From the NCBI GenBank assembly GCA_963708425.1, contig OY970206.1, positions 930,001 to 994,000 of the forward strand: 64,000 bases of DNA, written 5' to 3'. Position 1 is the stretch's first letter, and each line of letters opens with the position of its first letter. The notes beneath the pieces were generated by a model. It was not told where the DNA came from, ran no database searches, and saw only the letters and a list, made by a program, of their open reading frames with translations. Positions 28,201-36,502 of the stretch are shown here, one piece after another. The translations under genes and the position numbers were made by a program. Source of the stretch: JACMNW01 sp963708425 (GTDB lineage: Bacteria; Pseudomonadota; Alphaproteobacteria; Rhodobacterales; Rhodobacteraceae).

Positions 28201-31200
28201 CCGATGGTCAATGCGGTCGTTCCAGCCGCATTGGTATGCTGATCGGCGGGAGTAACCGCTGTCAACGTCACGTTGCCCGTATTGGCGACCGTGTAAGTAT
28301 AGGTAATCACGTCACCGGCACCAACAGTGCCAGTCACCGATGGCTCTTTGGCCACGGTCAGCCCCGGTGTTCTGGTACCAGTAACAGTGGCCGTATCTTG
28401 TGCCACACCCGGAACCGTTGGCAAAGGAACCTGAGTGGACTCAACACTGGCAATGTTGGTCACGCTGCCTGCATTCAGATCGTCTTGCGTAACCGTGTAC
28501 GTCGCCTGACATGTCACGAAGTTGCCGGGCAATAGACCACCACCAGGTACGGTGCCACAGTCGAACGTACCGATGCGGTCGTCGGTCACAATGGGTTGCG
28601 CGGTCAGCGTGACGTTACCAGTGTTGGCTACGGTGTAGCTATAAGTCAGCACATCGCCGACCGCATCAAAGCCAGTCGTGATCGGTGTTTTGACAAGAGT
28701 AAAGCCGAGCTCGGTGGCCGGGCCCTTGGCGAAAACTTCGCCTTCATCGCTGACCTCGGCCGCACCCGGCGTTGCGGGCTGTGCTATTGCTGTAGCCGTG
28801 TTGATGAAACCGCCGAAAGTGTTGGGTGGCGTGCCAAACTGCGCATCCAGATCAGCCTGCGTAGCCGTGTAACTGAACGCGCAGCTATTGTCGGTCGCTG
28901 CTGGGGCAAGTGTCGCTATGGTGCAAGTCGTACCAAGTTCCAAGTCGTCTGTTACCCGGATGGCATTCAGCGTGATATTGCCGGTGTTCGTTACCGTCAC
29001 ACGGAAGTTCACTCGTTGGCCAAGGATCGAAAACGCGTCATCCGGTCCGGGTTCCGGCTCGATCACTTTGACGGTTTCAATCGAAGCCGCCGCCGCCTCC
29101 AAAGGATGCGAGGTTGATCCGGTGCCATTGACAGCGCCGCCCTGCGGATCAGACCCGCGCGCCGTCGCGGTGTTTTGAAGCACGACAACCCCACCGTCCA
29201 GAACCTGTGCGTCAATGTCAGCTTGCTGAACCGTATAGGCACCAGTGCAGACCAAAGCCTCGGTCGGCAGCAGAACGACATTCGCTGGTGCCGGGGGCCC
29301 GCCAACGGTGCAAGTCAGGGCCGGGATAAGCGGATCGGATAGCGCAACGCCCTGCACCGTCTGGTTGCCGCTGTTGGTGGTTGTGATGCTATAGGTCAGC
29401 ACGTCGCCTACCTGCGCCGGATTAGGGCCAGCGATGACCGCCTTCACCACTGTCAGCTCGGGGTCTTCTATGGCGGTCACTGTCACACTGTCGGCGGCGC
29501 TTTGCACTGGGATTTCGTTGCCGGTTCCCGGAGCAAAAATCGTGCGTGCACTGGCAGTGTTGGTGACGAACCCGCGATCGACATCTGCTTGTGTAATCGG
29601 GTAGGTCGCGGCACAATCAAAGACCCCGCCAACCGAAAATACCCCCAGCGACGAAGGACGGCACAGGAACGACCCGATCTTGTCGTCATCAACGAAGACG
29701 TTGTCGATAAAGCCAACGAGCCCAGAATTGGTAACCCTGTAGCCGTAGTTAAGCACGTCGCCAACGGCGTCAAAATCGGTGGTTGTCGTGGTCTTCGCAA
29801 CACTAAGCGCCGCCGTAACCGTGACCGGGAAGGTCACCGAAGCGGCGATTGACTGCACCGTGCTGCCATCGAACGAGCCGCTGGCCGTCGCCACGTTTGT
29901 CGTTGATCCAACGATCAGATCATTCACACCGATAGCATAGCTGGCGGTGCAGGACACAGTCGAACCCGCCGCAGGTGCAGGTGCAAGGCTTGCCACTGGG
30001 TTGCATGTGACCGTCGCCAGATTGTCGGCAACGGTGATCGGGCCGGTGATTGTCACGTTGCCGGTGTTCGTGGCGACGTAGGAATAGTTCAACACCTCGC
30101 CAGCATCAAAAGCCGTTGGAATGGGGGCAACCAAAGTCTTGGCTATTGTCAGCTCTGGCGATTGCACGGCTGTAGCGGTGGCGGTGTCGGGGGCACTTTC
30201 CGCCGGAGTGCCGCCGAAGATTGTGGTCGCAACGGCGATATTCGTCACTTCACCCGCATTCAAAGCCGACTGATCCGCCGTCCAGTCTTGTTCGCAGGTC
30301 GCTATCGCGCCGGGGGCAAGTCCGGCTGGCGCGCAGATCAAGGTGCCGGGGATTTTGTCATCGGCGATGGTAACATCTGCGCTGGTTGTAACGTTACCGG
30401 TGTTTCGAACAATGTATTCAAATGTTACCGTATCGCCGACAGCGGCGAACGAGGATGCAGAGCCATCCTTGATGTGTTTATCAATGCTGATCGAAGGCAG
30501 TTGCACCGAATTGGCAGTTGCCGTGTCGGGTGCCGAGGTCACAACAGTAAACGCCGGGTCGCCCGGATTTACTGGTATGATCGGCTGCGTCAGGCTGCCT
30601 GTCGCAGAGTTGGTGACCGAACCGGCATCCAGATCAGCCTGCGCAATGCGATAAGTTCCGGTGCAAAGCAACGTAGCCAGAGGTGCCAAACCCGCAGCCG
30701 GAAGCGCCGGGCAACTGACGGCGGGGATTTTGTCGTCGGCAACGCTGATCGGGGCAGTTAAAGTGATGTTACCGGTGTTGGTGACGGCGTAGCTATAGCT
30801 GACCACATCGCCAACCGCGTCGAACAAATCACCGGCGGTAATGACCTTTGCAATGCTGATCGTCGGGGTCTGCAATGGTCCACTCACAGATACCGTATCG
30901 GTATCCTCAACTGCTGCGCCACCAACTGAGGTGACCCCGATCACCCGTGCGCTATTGCTGTACTCGCCGCGATCAATGTCGGTTTGGGTGGTGGTGCGGC
31001 TTGCTTGCAAAGGCGTTGTGCCATTTGCGCAAGTTGTGGCAACTGCGCCCGGCGCCAGATCGGCCAAGGCGCAGCTAAACCCAAGGGCCGTGTCCGCAAA
31101 AGTAAGCCCCGTCAGCGTGACATTACCGGTATTTTCCACGTCGAAAGTGTAGGTCAACGTTTGCCCGGCTGCGGTGTAGGTGGAGGTCGACGCGCTCTTG

Positions 31201-34200
31201 CGAACCTCAACATCAGGTGCAGCAGTGGGACCGGTTGCCGTGGCGGCAGCGGTTCTAGGTGCCGGGGCAGTAACACCCGCAGGTGCCGTCGCCGAAACGG
31301 TAGCTGTGTTCACAACGCTGCCTGCATCGACGTTCGCTTGGGTCACGGCGTATGGCAAGGCGGAAAGGCAGCTGTTGTCAATCGCCCCAGGTGCAAGGTC
31401 TGCAATCAAACAAGCATTCCCACCCGACAAAAGTGGGTCCGACACGGTGATATCGGTCAAAGTGACATTACCGGTATTGGTAATCACCAGCTGGAACTGA
31501 ACGGAATCCCCAGCCGCCGTATAGCCGTTCAGCGCCGATTTGACGGCAGTAAAGTCTGCCGTCCGGGCCGGGCCGGGCACCGTCACGCTATCTGTAATCG
31601 TCGTGAAATCAGGGCTTTTAGCGCTTGCCGTATTGTCAACCCTGCCCTCGTTCATATCCGCTTGGGTTACCGTGTGGCTGAACTGGCACAGAGTGCTGAC
31701 TAAACCGGGGGCCAAGGTGGGGATGGTGCAGCTAAAGGCCGGGTCCAACACATCGGACACCGCAATATTCGACAGCGTTTGTGTGCCGGTATTACGGACG
31801 GCGATAGTGTAGGTGATCTGCTGCCCAACAGCAGTAAAGCTGGTGCGGCTTGGCGTTTTGTCGATGGTGGCCGACTTCACAACCGATGCCGGATTGATCG
31901 GTGTTGCTATCGTATCGGTATCGGTTGGGGCCGCACCACCGGCAGTTGCGCCACGTGCCGTTGCCGTATTTACGATCTGTTCGGCATCGATATCGGCTTG
32001 ATTGACCACATATGTGCCAGTGCAGTTTGCCGCCGCCAACGGCGCAATATTGCTAAGCGTGCAGGAAAGCGCGGGTATCAGCGGGTCGGTGACAGCAACG
32101 CTAGTCAACGTAACGTTGCCGGTATTCTGCACCGCAAATCCGTAACTGATGGATTGGCCTACAGTCGAAAAGTTGGTCGGACCAATCTTGGTCAGAACCA
32201 AAGACGCGGTTTGCGTGGCAGTCACCGTTGACCCCGCTTCGGGCGAGGTTACGGTGATTGTCTGGCCACCCCGGGTAAACGGGAACGACGCCGTAGCACG
32301 GTTAATAACTTGCCCGGCGTTCAACTCCGCCTGTGTTGGTGTCGTCGTAGCGGTACAATCGAAACTGCTTCCAGCCGTCAAAGTGGCAGGCTGGGCGGCG
32401 CAGTTTACTGAGCCGACACGCGGGTCGTTCACAACGATTGGCTGCAACGAACTTACTATAGAAGTGTTGCCGCTGTTGGTGATTGCAAAGGTGTAGGTGA
32501 TCGTATCTGTCAGCGCCGAGACGGCGCTGGGGCTGGCGGTCTTGATCATCGTGATACCGGGCTGAAGGTCCGGCGCAACGGTGGCGCTATCTTGGTTCGA
32601 GGTGGTTCCGTTTGCGGTCGCCGTCGCGGTGTTGATCACGGTACCAGCCGCGAAATCCGCCGCAGTAATGGTATAGTTGCGGGTGCAGCTGGCAGATGCC
32701 GTCGGCGCAATCGGCCCGGCCGCACAGATAAAGTTTCCGGCCTTGTTGTCAGCCACGGTGATCGGCCCAGCCAGTGTGACGTTGCCGCTATTGGTTACCT
32801 GATAGCTGTAGGTGACAATCGCACCCGGAACGAATTCCGCTGGGGTTACGACAGGTGCAGTTTTGTCCAATGTAAGGCCGGGCGCCTGCACCGCTGGCAC
32901 CGTGACCGCGTCGCCGTTCGAGGCAACCACTGTTCCCGATCCCGCCGCCGTTGACGTGGCGCTCGCAGTGTTGGTCACACTACCTGCATTCAGATTGGCC
33001 TGCGTGGTCTCAAAGGCTGACGTGCAGATCAACGTCGAACCGGGTGCGATGGTGGTCACGGGGCAGCTGACGGTTGTCAGACTGTCGGTCACTGCGACTG
33101 CGTTCAGGGTGACGTTGCCAGTGTTGCGCAGAGCATATTCGTAGCTCAGTGTTAGGTTGGTCGCTGCGAATGATGTGGGCGATGTCACTGCGAGCCGCTT
33201 GTCTAGTACAAGTCCCGTCGTCCGTATAGCATTCACCGTGCTAGAGGCCTGCCCGGTTGCAGTAACACCCGCAACGGTGATGCTCGCTGATGCAGTGTTT
33301 TGCACTGACCCCGCGTCGATGTTTGCTTGCGTAACCGTATAGTTGGCCGTGCAGACGATCTGCGTATTCGGGGCAATAGCACCAACTGGACAGGTCACCA
33401 GTGCCAGCGGGTCTGTCACTGTTGGGGCTGCGGGCCATGTCACGTTGCCGGTGTTTCGGACCGTGATCTGGTACGGAACAACCGCGCCTACGGTCGCGAA
33501 ATCAACTACCTGTGCAACCTTTGTCAGCGTCATTGCGGGTGCTGATACCGGCCCTGGCAGCGTGTTGGTATCTTGCGCGTTTCGTGCCGTGTTTGCCGGA
33601 TCGCGCGAGGTGACAAAGGCCGTGTTCACCAAAGGCGTACCAGCGGCAAAGGTATCTATATCGGCTTGGGTAACAGTATAGTTCGCCGAACAATTCAACT
33701 GCGCCGTTGGGGCAAGTGAAGCCACACTGCAGCTTAGCCCCGGCAGTCTCGGGTCGGTGACGGCAACACCAGTCAGCGTTGCGTTACCGGTGTTTGTCAC
33801 CCGGAACGTGTAGGGCACGGTCGTGCCCACCGCGCCAAACCGCGTGGCGGTCGTTGTCTTATCAATCGCAAGTGATGGTGACAGCGTCGGGCCGGTAACC
33901 GTTGCGGTATCGGTCAGCTCCCCTAAAGTGCCAAAGTCAGGCGTGCCTCGGCCGCGGGCGATATTTGTTACCTGGCCCGCATCAAAATCTGCCTGCGTAA
34001 CCGTGTAAGTACCTGTACAGGTCGCGAAATCGGCCACACCGCCGGGATTGGTATCTAGGATGACGGTCTTATTGCAGGTAACCCCACTGATCTTGTTATC
34101 CAGAACAGAAAGGCTTCGGATCGGCACCGACCCGATGTTAGTTACAACGTAGGTATAGACGATCTGCTGGCCAACGGCTGTAAATGTCGTCCGGTTTGCG

Positions 34201-34931
34201 GTCTTGTCTAAAGTGTATCCCGGCGCGACCGTAACAATATTGGTGTTCGACAACGAGTTGCCGATGGTAAAATCCCAAAAGTTGTCATTTCGATCGCGGT
34301 CGAATACCTGCGAAGTTGTCCGTCCTGTGGATAGAATGTTTGCCAAAAGCGCCGCGTTGGTTGACGAAAACCAACCGGTGTTCAGCGTGTTGTTGCCGAA
34401 GCCGGTCTCAAAACCAAAGCTGGTGACACCGTTGTTCGACGTTTTTTCCGTGGTGACGCCGGACCAGTTTGCCAGATCAAACCCGTTCAGGCGCAGCGTG
34501 ATATCGTTAAAATCAAAACCACCAACTTGGGTATCACCATCGTAGGCCGTGAAACGAACGTAGGCCTGCGCAATGGCCCCACCAAAATAGGTCGAACACG
34601 TGGAAAAGCCGCAGTCCAGCGCGATGGGGTTGTTGATAGTGAATGGGTTGCCGCGGAATGCAGCGGGCGTGCCCGTGTCTTGGTATCCTTGAAACGCACC
34701 GGTTGGGTTGGAAAACTGAAAGTACGAGTTGCCGTTAACCCCAACAAACACAATCGCAATGCCGCCGGCCTCAGGGTATCCGGTCGGCAGGCGCAGCGCC
34801 GTGCCGGGCACGTTCATTGTGAAATTGGTTGCTTGGGCAGGCAACACGGCGACGTTCAGAAAGAGCAAAATCCACAAAAGGAAGTTGCCGGAACTGCGCG
34901 CGATATGTTTTACCCAAGAAAACCGCTTCAT
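22284..34931 (-). CDS. Giant secreted DUF11-repeat surface protein, about 4,215 residues
   Basis: A signal peptide (residues 1-34, cleavage after LPAQA) is followed by a globular head of about 200 residues. Then come about 29 repeats of the DUF11 type, each with a YTYxVTNTGNVTLT-like strand and, in most, VTQADIDAG. Repeats 1-17 each hold exactly two cysteines; repeats 18-28 have none and are rich in Asp and Gly. A thrombospondin type 3-like calcium segment (SDGDGIPDS...DRDGDGICD) codes at about 23750-23870. A last repeat, an SdrD B-like domain (IGKVFVDRNGNGVQD) and a charged C-terminal domain follow. It is probably a stalk-like adhesin or surface layer fibre. The ATG at 34931 has GGGG five bases upstream; an ATG at 34961 is possible. 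Cotranscribed with the outer membrane protein downstream. Confidence 0.85.
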   Translation of the reverse strand: MKRFSWVKHIARSSGNFLLWILLFLNVAVLPAQATNFTMNVPGTALRLPTGYPEAGGIAIVFVGVNGNSYFQFSNPTGAFQGYQDTGTPAAFRGNPFTINNPIALDCGFSTCSTYFGGAIAQAYVRFTAYDGDTQVGGFDFNDITLRLNGFDLANWSGVTTEKTSNNGVTSFGFETGFGNNTLNTGWFSSTNAALLANILSTGRTTSQVFDRDRNDNFWDFTIGNSLSNTNIVTVAPGYTLDKTANRTTFTAVGQQIVYTYVVTNIGSVPIRSLSVLDNKISGVTCNKTVILDTNPGGVADFATCTGTYTVTQADFDAGQVTNIARGRGTPDFGTLGELTDTATVTGPTLSPSLAIDKTTTATRFGAVGTTVPYTFRVTNTGNATLTGVAVTDPRLPGLSCSVASLAPTAQLNCSANYTVTQADIDTFAAGTPLVNTAFVTSRDPANTARNAQDTNTLPGPVSAPAMTLTKVAQVVDFATVGAVVPYQITVRNTGNVTWPAAPTVTDPLALVTCPVGAIAPNTQIVCTANYTVTQANIDAGSVQNTASASITVAGVTATGQASSTVNAIRTTGLVLDKRLAVTSPTSFAATNLTLSYEYALRNTGNVTLNAVAVTDSLTTVSCPVTTIAPGSTLICTSAFETTQANLNAGSVTNTASATSTAAGSGTVVASNGDAVTVPAVQAPGLTLDKTAPVVTPAEFVPGAIVTYSYQVTNSGNVTLAGPITVADNKAGNFICAAGPIAPTASASCTRNYTITAADFAAGTVINTATATANGTTSNQDSATVAPDLQPGITMIKTASPSAVSALTDTITYTFAITNSGNTSIVSSLQPIVVNDPRVGSVNCAAQPATLTAGSSFDCTATTTPTQAELNAGQVINRATASFPFTRGGQTITVTSPEAGSTVTATQTASLVLTKIGPTNFSTVGQSISYGFAVQNTGNVTLTSVAVTDPLIPALSCTLSNIAPLAAANCTGTYVVNQADIDAEQIVNTATARGATAGGAAPTDTDTIATPINPASVVKSATIDKTPSRTSFTAVGQQITYTIAVRNTGTQTLSNIAVSDVLDPAFSCTIPTLAPGLVSTLCQFSHTVTQADMNEGRVDNTASAKSPDFTTITDSVTVPGPARTADFTAVKSALNGYTAAGDSVQFQLVITNTGNVTLTDITVSDPLLSGGNACLIADLAPGAIDNSCLSALPYAVTQANVDAGSVVNTATVSATAPAGVTAPAPRTAAATATGPTAAPDVEVRKSASTSTYTAAGQTLTYTFDVENTGNVTLTGLTFADTALGFSCALADLAPGAVATTCANGTTPLQASRTTTQTDIDRGEYSNSARVIGVTSVGGAAVEDTDTVSVSGPLQTPTISIAKVITAGDLFDAVGDVVSYSYAVTNTGNITLTAPISVADDKIPAVSCPALPAAGLAPLATLLCTGTYRIAQADLDAGSVTNSATGSLTQPIIPVNPGDPAFTVVTSAPDTATANSVQLPSISIDKHIKDGSASSFAAVGDTVTFEYIVRNTGNVTTSADVTIADDKIPGTLICAPAGLAPGAIATCEQDWTADQSALNAGEVTNIAVATTIFGGTPAESAPDTATATAVQSPELTIAKTLVAPIPTAFDAGEVLNYSYVATNTGNVTITGPITVADNLATVTCNPVASLAPAPAAGSTVSCTASYAIGVNDLIVGSTTNVATASGSFDGSTVQSIAASVTFPVTVTAALSVAKTTTTTDFDAVGDVLNYGYRVTNSGLVGFIDNVFVDDDKIGSFLCRPSSLGVFSVGGVFDCAATYPITQADVDRGFVTNTASARTIFAPGTGNEIPVQSAADSVTVTAIEDPELTVVKAVIAGPNPAQVGDVLTYSITTTNSGNQTVQGVALSDPLIPALTCTVGGPPAPANVVLLPTEALVCTGAYTVQQADIDAQVLDGGVVVLQNTATARGSDPQGGAVNGTGSTSHPLEAAAASIETVKVIEPEPGPDDAFSILGQRVNFRVTVTNTGNITLNAIRVTDDLELGTTCTIATLAPAATDNSCAFSYTATQADLDAQFGTPPNTFGGFINTATAIAQPATPGAAEVSDEGEVFAKGPATELGFTLVKTPITTGFDAVGDVLTYSYTVANTGNVTLTAQPIVTDDRIGTFDCGTVPGGGLLPGNFVTCQATYTVTQDDLNAGSVTNIASVESTQVPLPTVPGVAQDTATVTGTRTPGLTVAKEPSVTGTVGAGDVITYTYTVANTGNVTLTAVTPADQHTNAAGTTALTIGGDVLETDAGPAADDTTDADTDGVWDALGPGDSVSFTSTYAVTQADVDAGAALTNTVTVTSQSPTGTTPPVATGDASVDVDPGVATLLALKTADVGGLSVPPVVGDVLAYTITVENTGNVTIFNVVFADTLTDANGGAQALDATPVLASGDDGDGLLQVDETWTYTANVTLTQGMIDAGGLSNTATVNGEAPGGVPVDDISDDDGTSNSDPTVTNLDRTPAIAVVKTSALDDGADGRADVGDTITYSYEVSNQGNTTVFDIDLAETGFTGAGPAPTPAIDGGGADLDGEGDAPDLAVAGSVTFEATYTLEQADIDAGAVANQATATASDPAGTPLEDLSGATTGDDTPTETLLGSAPGMLAQKTADTTGLSLPPAVGDVLGYAITVENTGNVTISDVALADTLADANGGPQALDAAPSLASGDDGDGLLQVDETWSYTANVTLTQAMIDAGGLSNTATVSGETPGGAPVEDVSDDDGSGADDPTVTNFDRSPVISAVKTASLNDGGDGRSDIGDTISYSYVVSNDGNTTLFDIGLAETGFTGAGPAPAPALIAGGADLDGEANAPDLAVGGSATFEATYTLEQADIDAGTVTNQATVTASDPAGTPLEDLSGADAADDTPTETPLGAAPGMVVIKSADAAGVSAPPVVGDLITYSFTVENTGNVTIANVAIADTLTDANGGVQALDAAAALVIGDDGDGLLQVDETWTYSAAVTLTQSMIDAGGLSNTATASGEAPGGGPVEDVSDDDGIGDSDPTITTLDRSPAVAVVKTSVLDDGGDGRADVGDTITYTYAVSNEGNATLFDATLTETGFTGAGAAPTLVLTTGGADLDGEADAPDLAVGASVAFEATYALVQADIDAGSVTNQATATANDPLGTPVEDLSGATTGDDTPIETPLGSAPRMLALKTADVTGLSVPPAVGDVLAYNITVENTGNVTISNVALADTLTDANGDAQALDAAPALAGGGDGDGLLQVDETWNYTATVTLTQAMIDVGGLANTATVTGETPGGDPVEDISDDDGTGAEDPTVTTFDRTPSMTVTKVPSITSGAVVGDEITYTYTVTNTGNVLLSAVSLDDQHTTAAGTVPLAIAGDTVDTDSGVTGDSVDAAPDGIWDTLGPSDVVTFTATYTVTLADLNAGAALENTVTVTAIGPTGTTAPDATADVAVPLAPADPAITAVKSSLVGDSGDGVVNVGDTLTYTYVLTNAGNVTLFDVTLAETGFDGAGTTPAPTVQSGGSDLDGEADAIDLAPGDAATFEAVYPLVQADIDAGDVTNQATASADDPQGNPLTDFSGATATDDDPTVTVLPATPELDVVKSASAVEFVFPTVERVTFTIDVTNSGNVTQTGIQLTDDLTTFVAPAVLLSATYPVAAAANGFADGAANAAYDGDAVTTLLAGNPTLAPGQTGTVTITLTYSTADGPAGGENTATATSDQLIDPVPSNPVTVLGGDSDGDGIPDSLEGCGPGDDRDGDGICDAEDYDPTGTFYCEEDGRILSGGDVAVTGPSGTQSGVGSSGGITIVRSGADGRFQFFVTAPGTYSLALTYPPSGVPSTTRPSLGTLDVTSLLPANPGSLGSGEAGLTGQLVDFSPGTNTFYTTFVFEEGDPFVINNNIPLSACATRSGVIATKVADRESVILGETVNFTLSFNNTTTLLYPAASLIDILPVGLVYTPGSGTLNGAATEPMHNGDRLNWGPRDVAAGEQITIRLSARVTSAAGPGKVVNRALMLDQFGAQISNTTTAAVLIKAEQVFSCSDVIGKVFVDRNGNGVQDPDAGHAALTDDDAYVSKLGKFAPPPEAPPTDEAGLPGVRLATVNGLLISTDEFGRFHVPCAALPRSTGSNFTLKLDPRSLPIGYTVTTENPRTLRLTAGKVAKMNFGVSDTEVVDIDITASAFGKGTAEASAALEKGIRALVADIKNRPSSVRLSYVLQSGEDKATAVVRLQAVEKMIRKVWRGFGQYELQIQKSVKRVQ
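25090..27960 (-). repeat. Higher-order tandem repeat (period about 816 bp) inside the giant gene
   Basis: DUF11 units 19-25 alternate between type A (KTADVxGLSVPPxVGD) and type B (DDGGDGRADVGDTITY). The A units recur with their Pro-Pro codons near 27900, 27083, 26268 and 25451, a spacing of 816-817 bases or 272 residues. There are three A-B pairs plus one A. The copies have diverged at many third positions, so the amplification is not recent. Flanking units 18 and 26 are of a third, similar type (C). Confidence 0.8.
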
Positions 34932-35258
34932 ACCACCCCAACTCGCCGCGTTTATGACCATCTACCTTGATCGTTTATTTGGGGTTCGAGAAAAAGACCA
35001 GAGCCCTGATTCAACCGTAAGTTCAACGTGTCACACTGCAAGTGGAAACTTTTGACGATGCAGCCCTAGGCGGAAATTCTCCCCCAAGTTGCGCCCGATT
35101 TGCCGCAGTGTTTGCATTCCCATGATCAGATTCAGAAATTGCAAATACCGGAATGTCTTGCCGCCAACACCGGTCTGGCGCTCGGGTTGAGCAAGGCCAT
35201 TGCATCAAACCTGCCAAATTGGTAACTACACCTGACCAATATCGGAAGGTCCAGCCAA
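34932..35258. promoter_or_regulatory. Divergent intergenic region with candidate operator before lldD
   Basis: These 327 bases separate the giant surface-protein gene from the lactate dehydrogenase gene and must hold both promoters. Near lldD, ATTGGT (35218-35223) and ACCAAT (35235-35240) form an inverted repeat with an 11-base spacer, a plausible site for a GntR-type lactate regulator. No regulator gene is adjacent. I see no other clear element. Confidence 0.45.
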
Positions 35259-36422
35259 ATGCCCGTGATCACATGCATCGACGATCTGAAGCGCCTGCAT
35301 AAGCGCCGGACACCAAGGATGTTCTATGATTACGCCGAAAGTGGCAGTTATACGGAACAGACTTTCCGCGAGAATACGACCGATTTTGCCAAGCTGCGCC
35401 TGCGCCAGAAGGTGGCGGTGAATATGACCGGGCGCAGCACGAAAACTACGATGATCGGGCAGCCTGTTGCCATGCCGGTGGCGCTGGCGCCGGTCGGCTC
35501 GACGGGCATGCAATGCGCCGACGGCGAGATCAAGGCGGCCCGCGCCGCCGCCGCTTTTGGCGTGCCCTTCACGTTGTCGACCATGTCGATCTGTTCGATT
35601 GAGGATGTGGCCGAACACAGCCCTGCCCCGTTCTGGTTTCAGATTTATGCGATGAAAGACCAGGATTTCACCGTTTCGGTTCTGGATCGAGCGCGGCGGG
35701 CCGGCTGCTCTGCCTTAGTGCTCACGCTCGATCTGCAAATCCTTGGCCAGCGCCACAAGGATTTGAAGAACGGCATTACCTCTCCGCCTAAGTTAACCCC
35801 GCGCAACATGATCAACATGGCGATGCATCCGGGCTGGTCGCTGGGTATGCTGGGAACCCGCAGGCGCAGCTTTCGCAACGTGATCGGCCATGTGAAAGGC
35901 GTGGGCAATCTTTCGAGTTTGTCCGCCTGGGCCAATGAGCAGTTCGATCCGCAGTTGGATTGGGGCAAAGTGCGTAGGATCAAGGATATCTGGGGCGGCA
36001 AGCTGATCCTGAAGGGCATTCTTGACGTGGAAGATGCCCAGCGCGCCGCTGATGTCGGGGCCGATGCGATCATCGTGTCCAACCATGGCGGGCGGCAGCT
36101 TGATGGCGCTGTGTCTGCGATCAGCATGTTGCCGTCGATCGTGCGCGCAGTTGGCGACCGGGTCGAGGTGCATATGGACAGCGGTATCCGGTCTGGCCAA
36201 GACGTGCTTAAAGCTTTGGCGCTGGGGGCGAAATCCACCTATATCGGGCGATCCTATATCTACGGCCTAGGTGCCATGGGCGAGGCTGGCGTGACCCGCG
36301 CGCTAGAGGTGATCCAGAAAGAACTGGATATCACCATGGCACTGTGCGGCGAGCGCGATGTGCAGGCGCTTGGTCGACACAATTTGCTGATACCGAAAGA
36401 TTTCGAAGGCGACTGGGCCTGA
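35259..36422 (+). CDS. lldD: FMN-dependent L-lactate dehydrogenase
   Basis: A 387-residue member of the FMN-dependent alpha-hydroxy-acid dehydrogenase family. The FMN site shows PVALAPVGSTGM near residue 73, and the catalytic histidine lies in IIVSNHGGRQLDG with the substrate arginine in the same stretch. The following HMDSGIRSGQDVLKALALGA binds the FMN phosphate. It oxidises L-lactate to pyruvate and passes electrons to the respiratory chain at the inner membrane. No lldP or lldR gene is adjacent. AAGG lies eight bases before the ATG. LldD is the best call; glycolate or mandelate oxidase relatives are less likely. Confidence 0.9.
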   Translation: MPVITCIDDLKRLHKRRTPRMFYDYAESGSYTEQTFRENTTDFAKLRLRQKVAVNMTGRSTKTTMIGQPVAMPVALAPVGSTGMQCADGEIKAARAAAAFGVPFTLSTMSICSIEDVAEHSPAPFWFQIYAMKDQDFTVSVLDRARRAGCSALVLTLDLQILGQRHKDLKNGITSPPKLTPRNMINMAMHPGWSLGMLGTRRRSFRNVIGHVKGVGNLSSLSAWANEQFDPQLDWGKVRRIKDIWGGKLILKGILDVEDAQRAADVGADAIIVSNHGGRQLDGAVSAISMLPSIVRAVGDRVEVHMDSGIRSGQDVLKALALGAKSTYIGRSYIYGLGAMGEAGVTRALEVIQKELDITMALCGERDVQALGRHNLLIPKDFEGDWA

Positions 36423-36502
36423 AAGCCGATCTGCGTCGTATTTCCTTTGACTTAACGGTGATTTGGCGCTGGCATGTGGCTGTCAGTCAGATGGAGGGGA
36501 CC

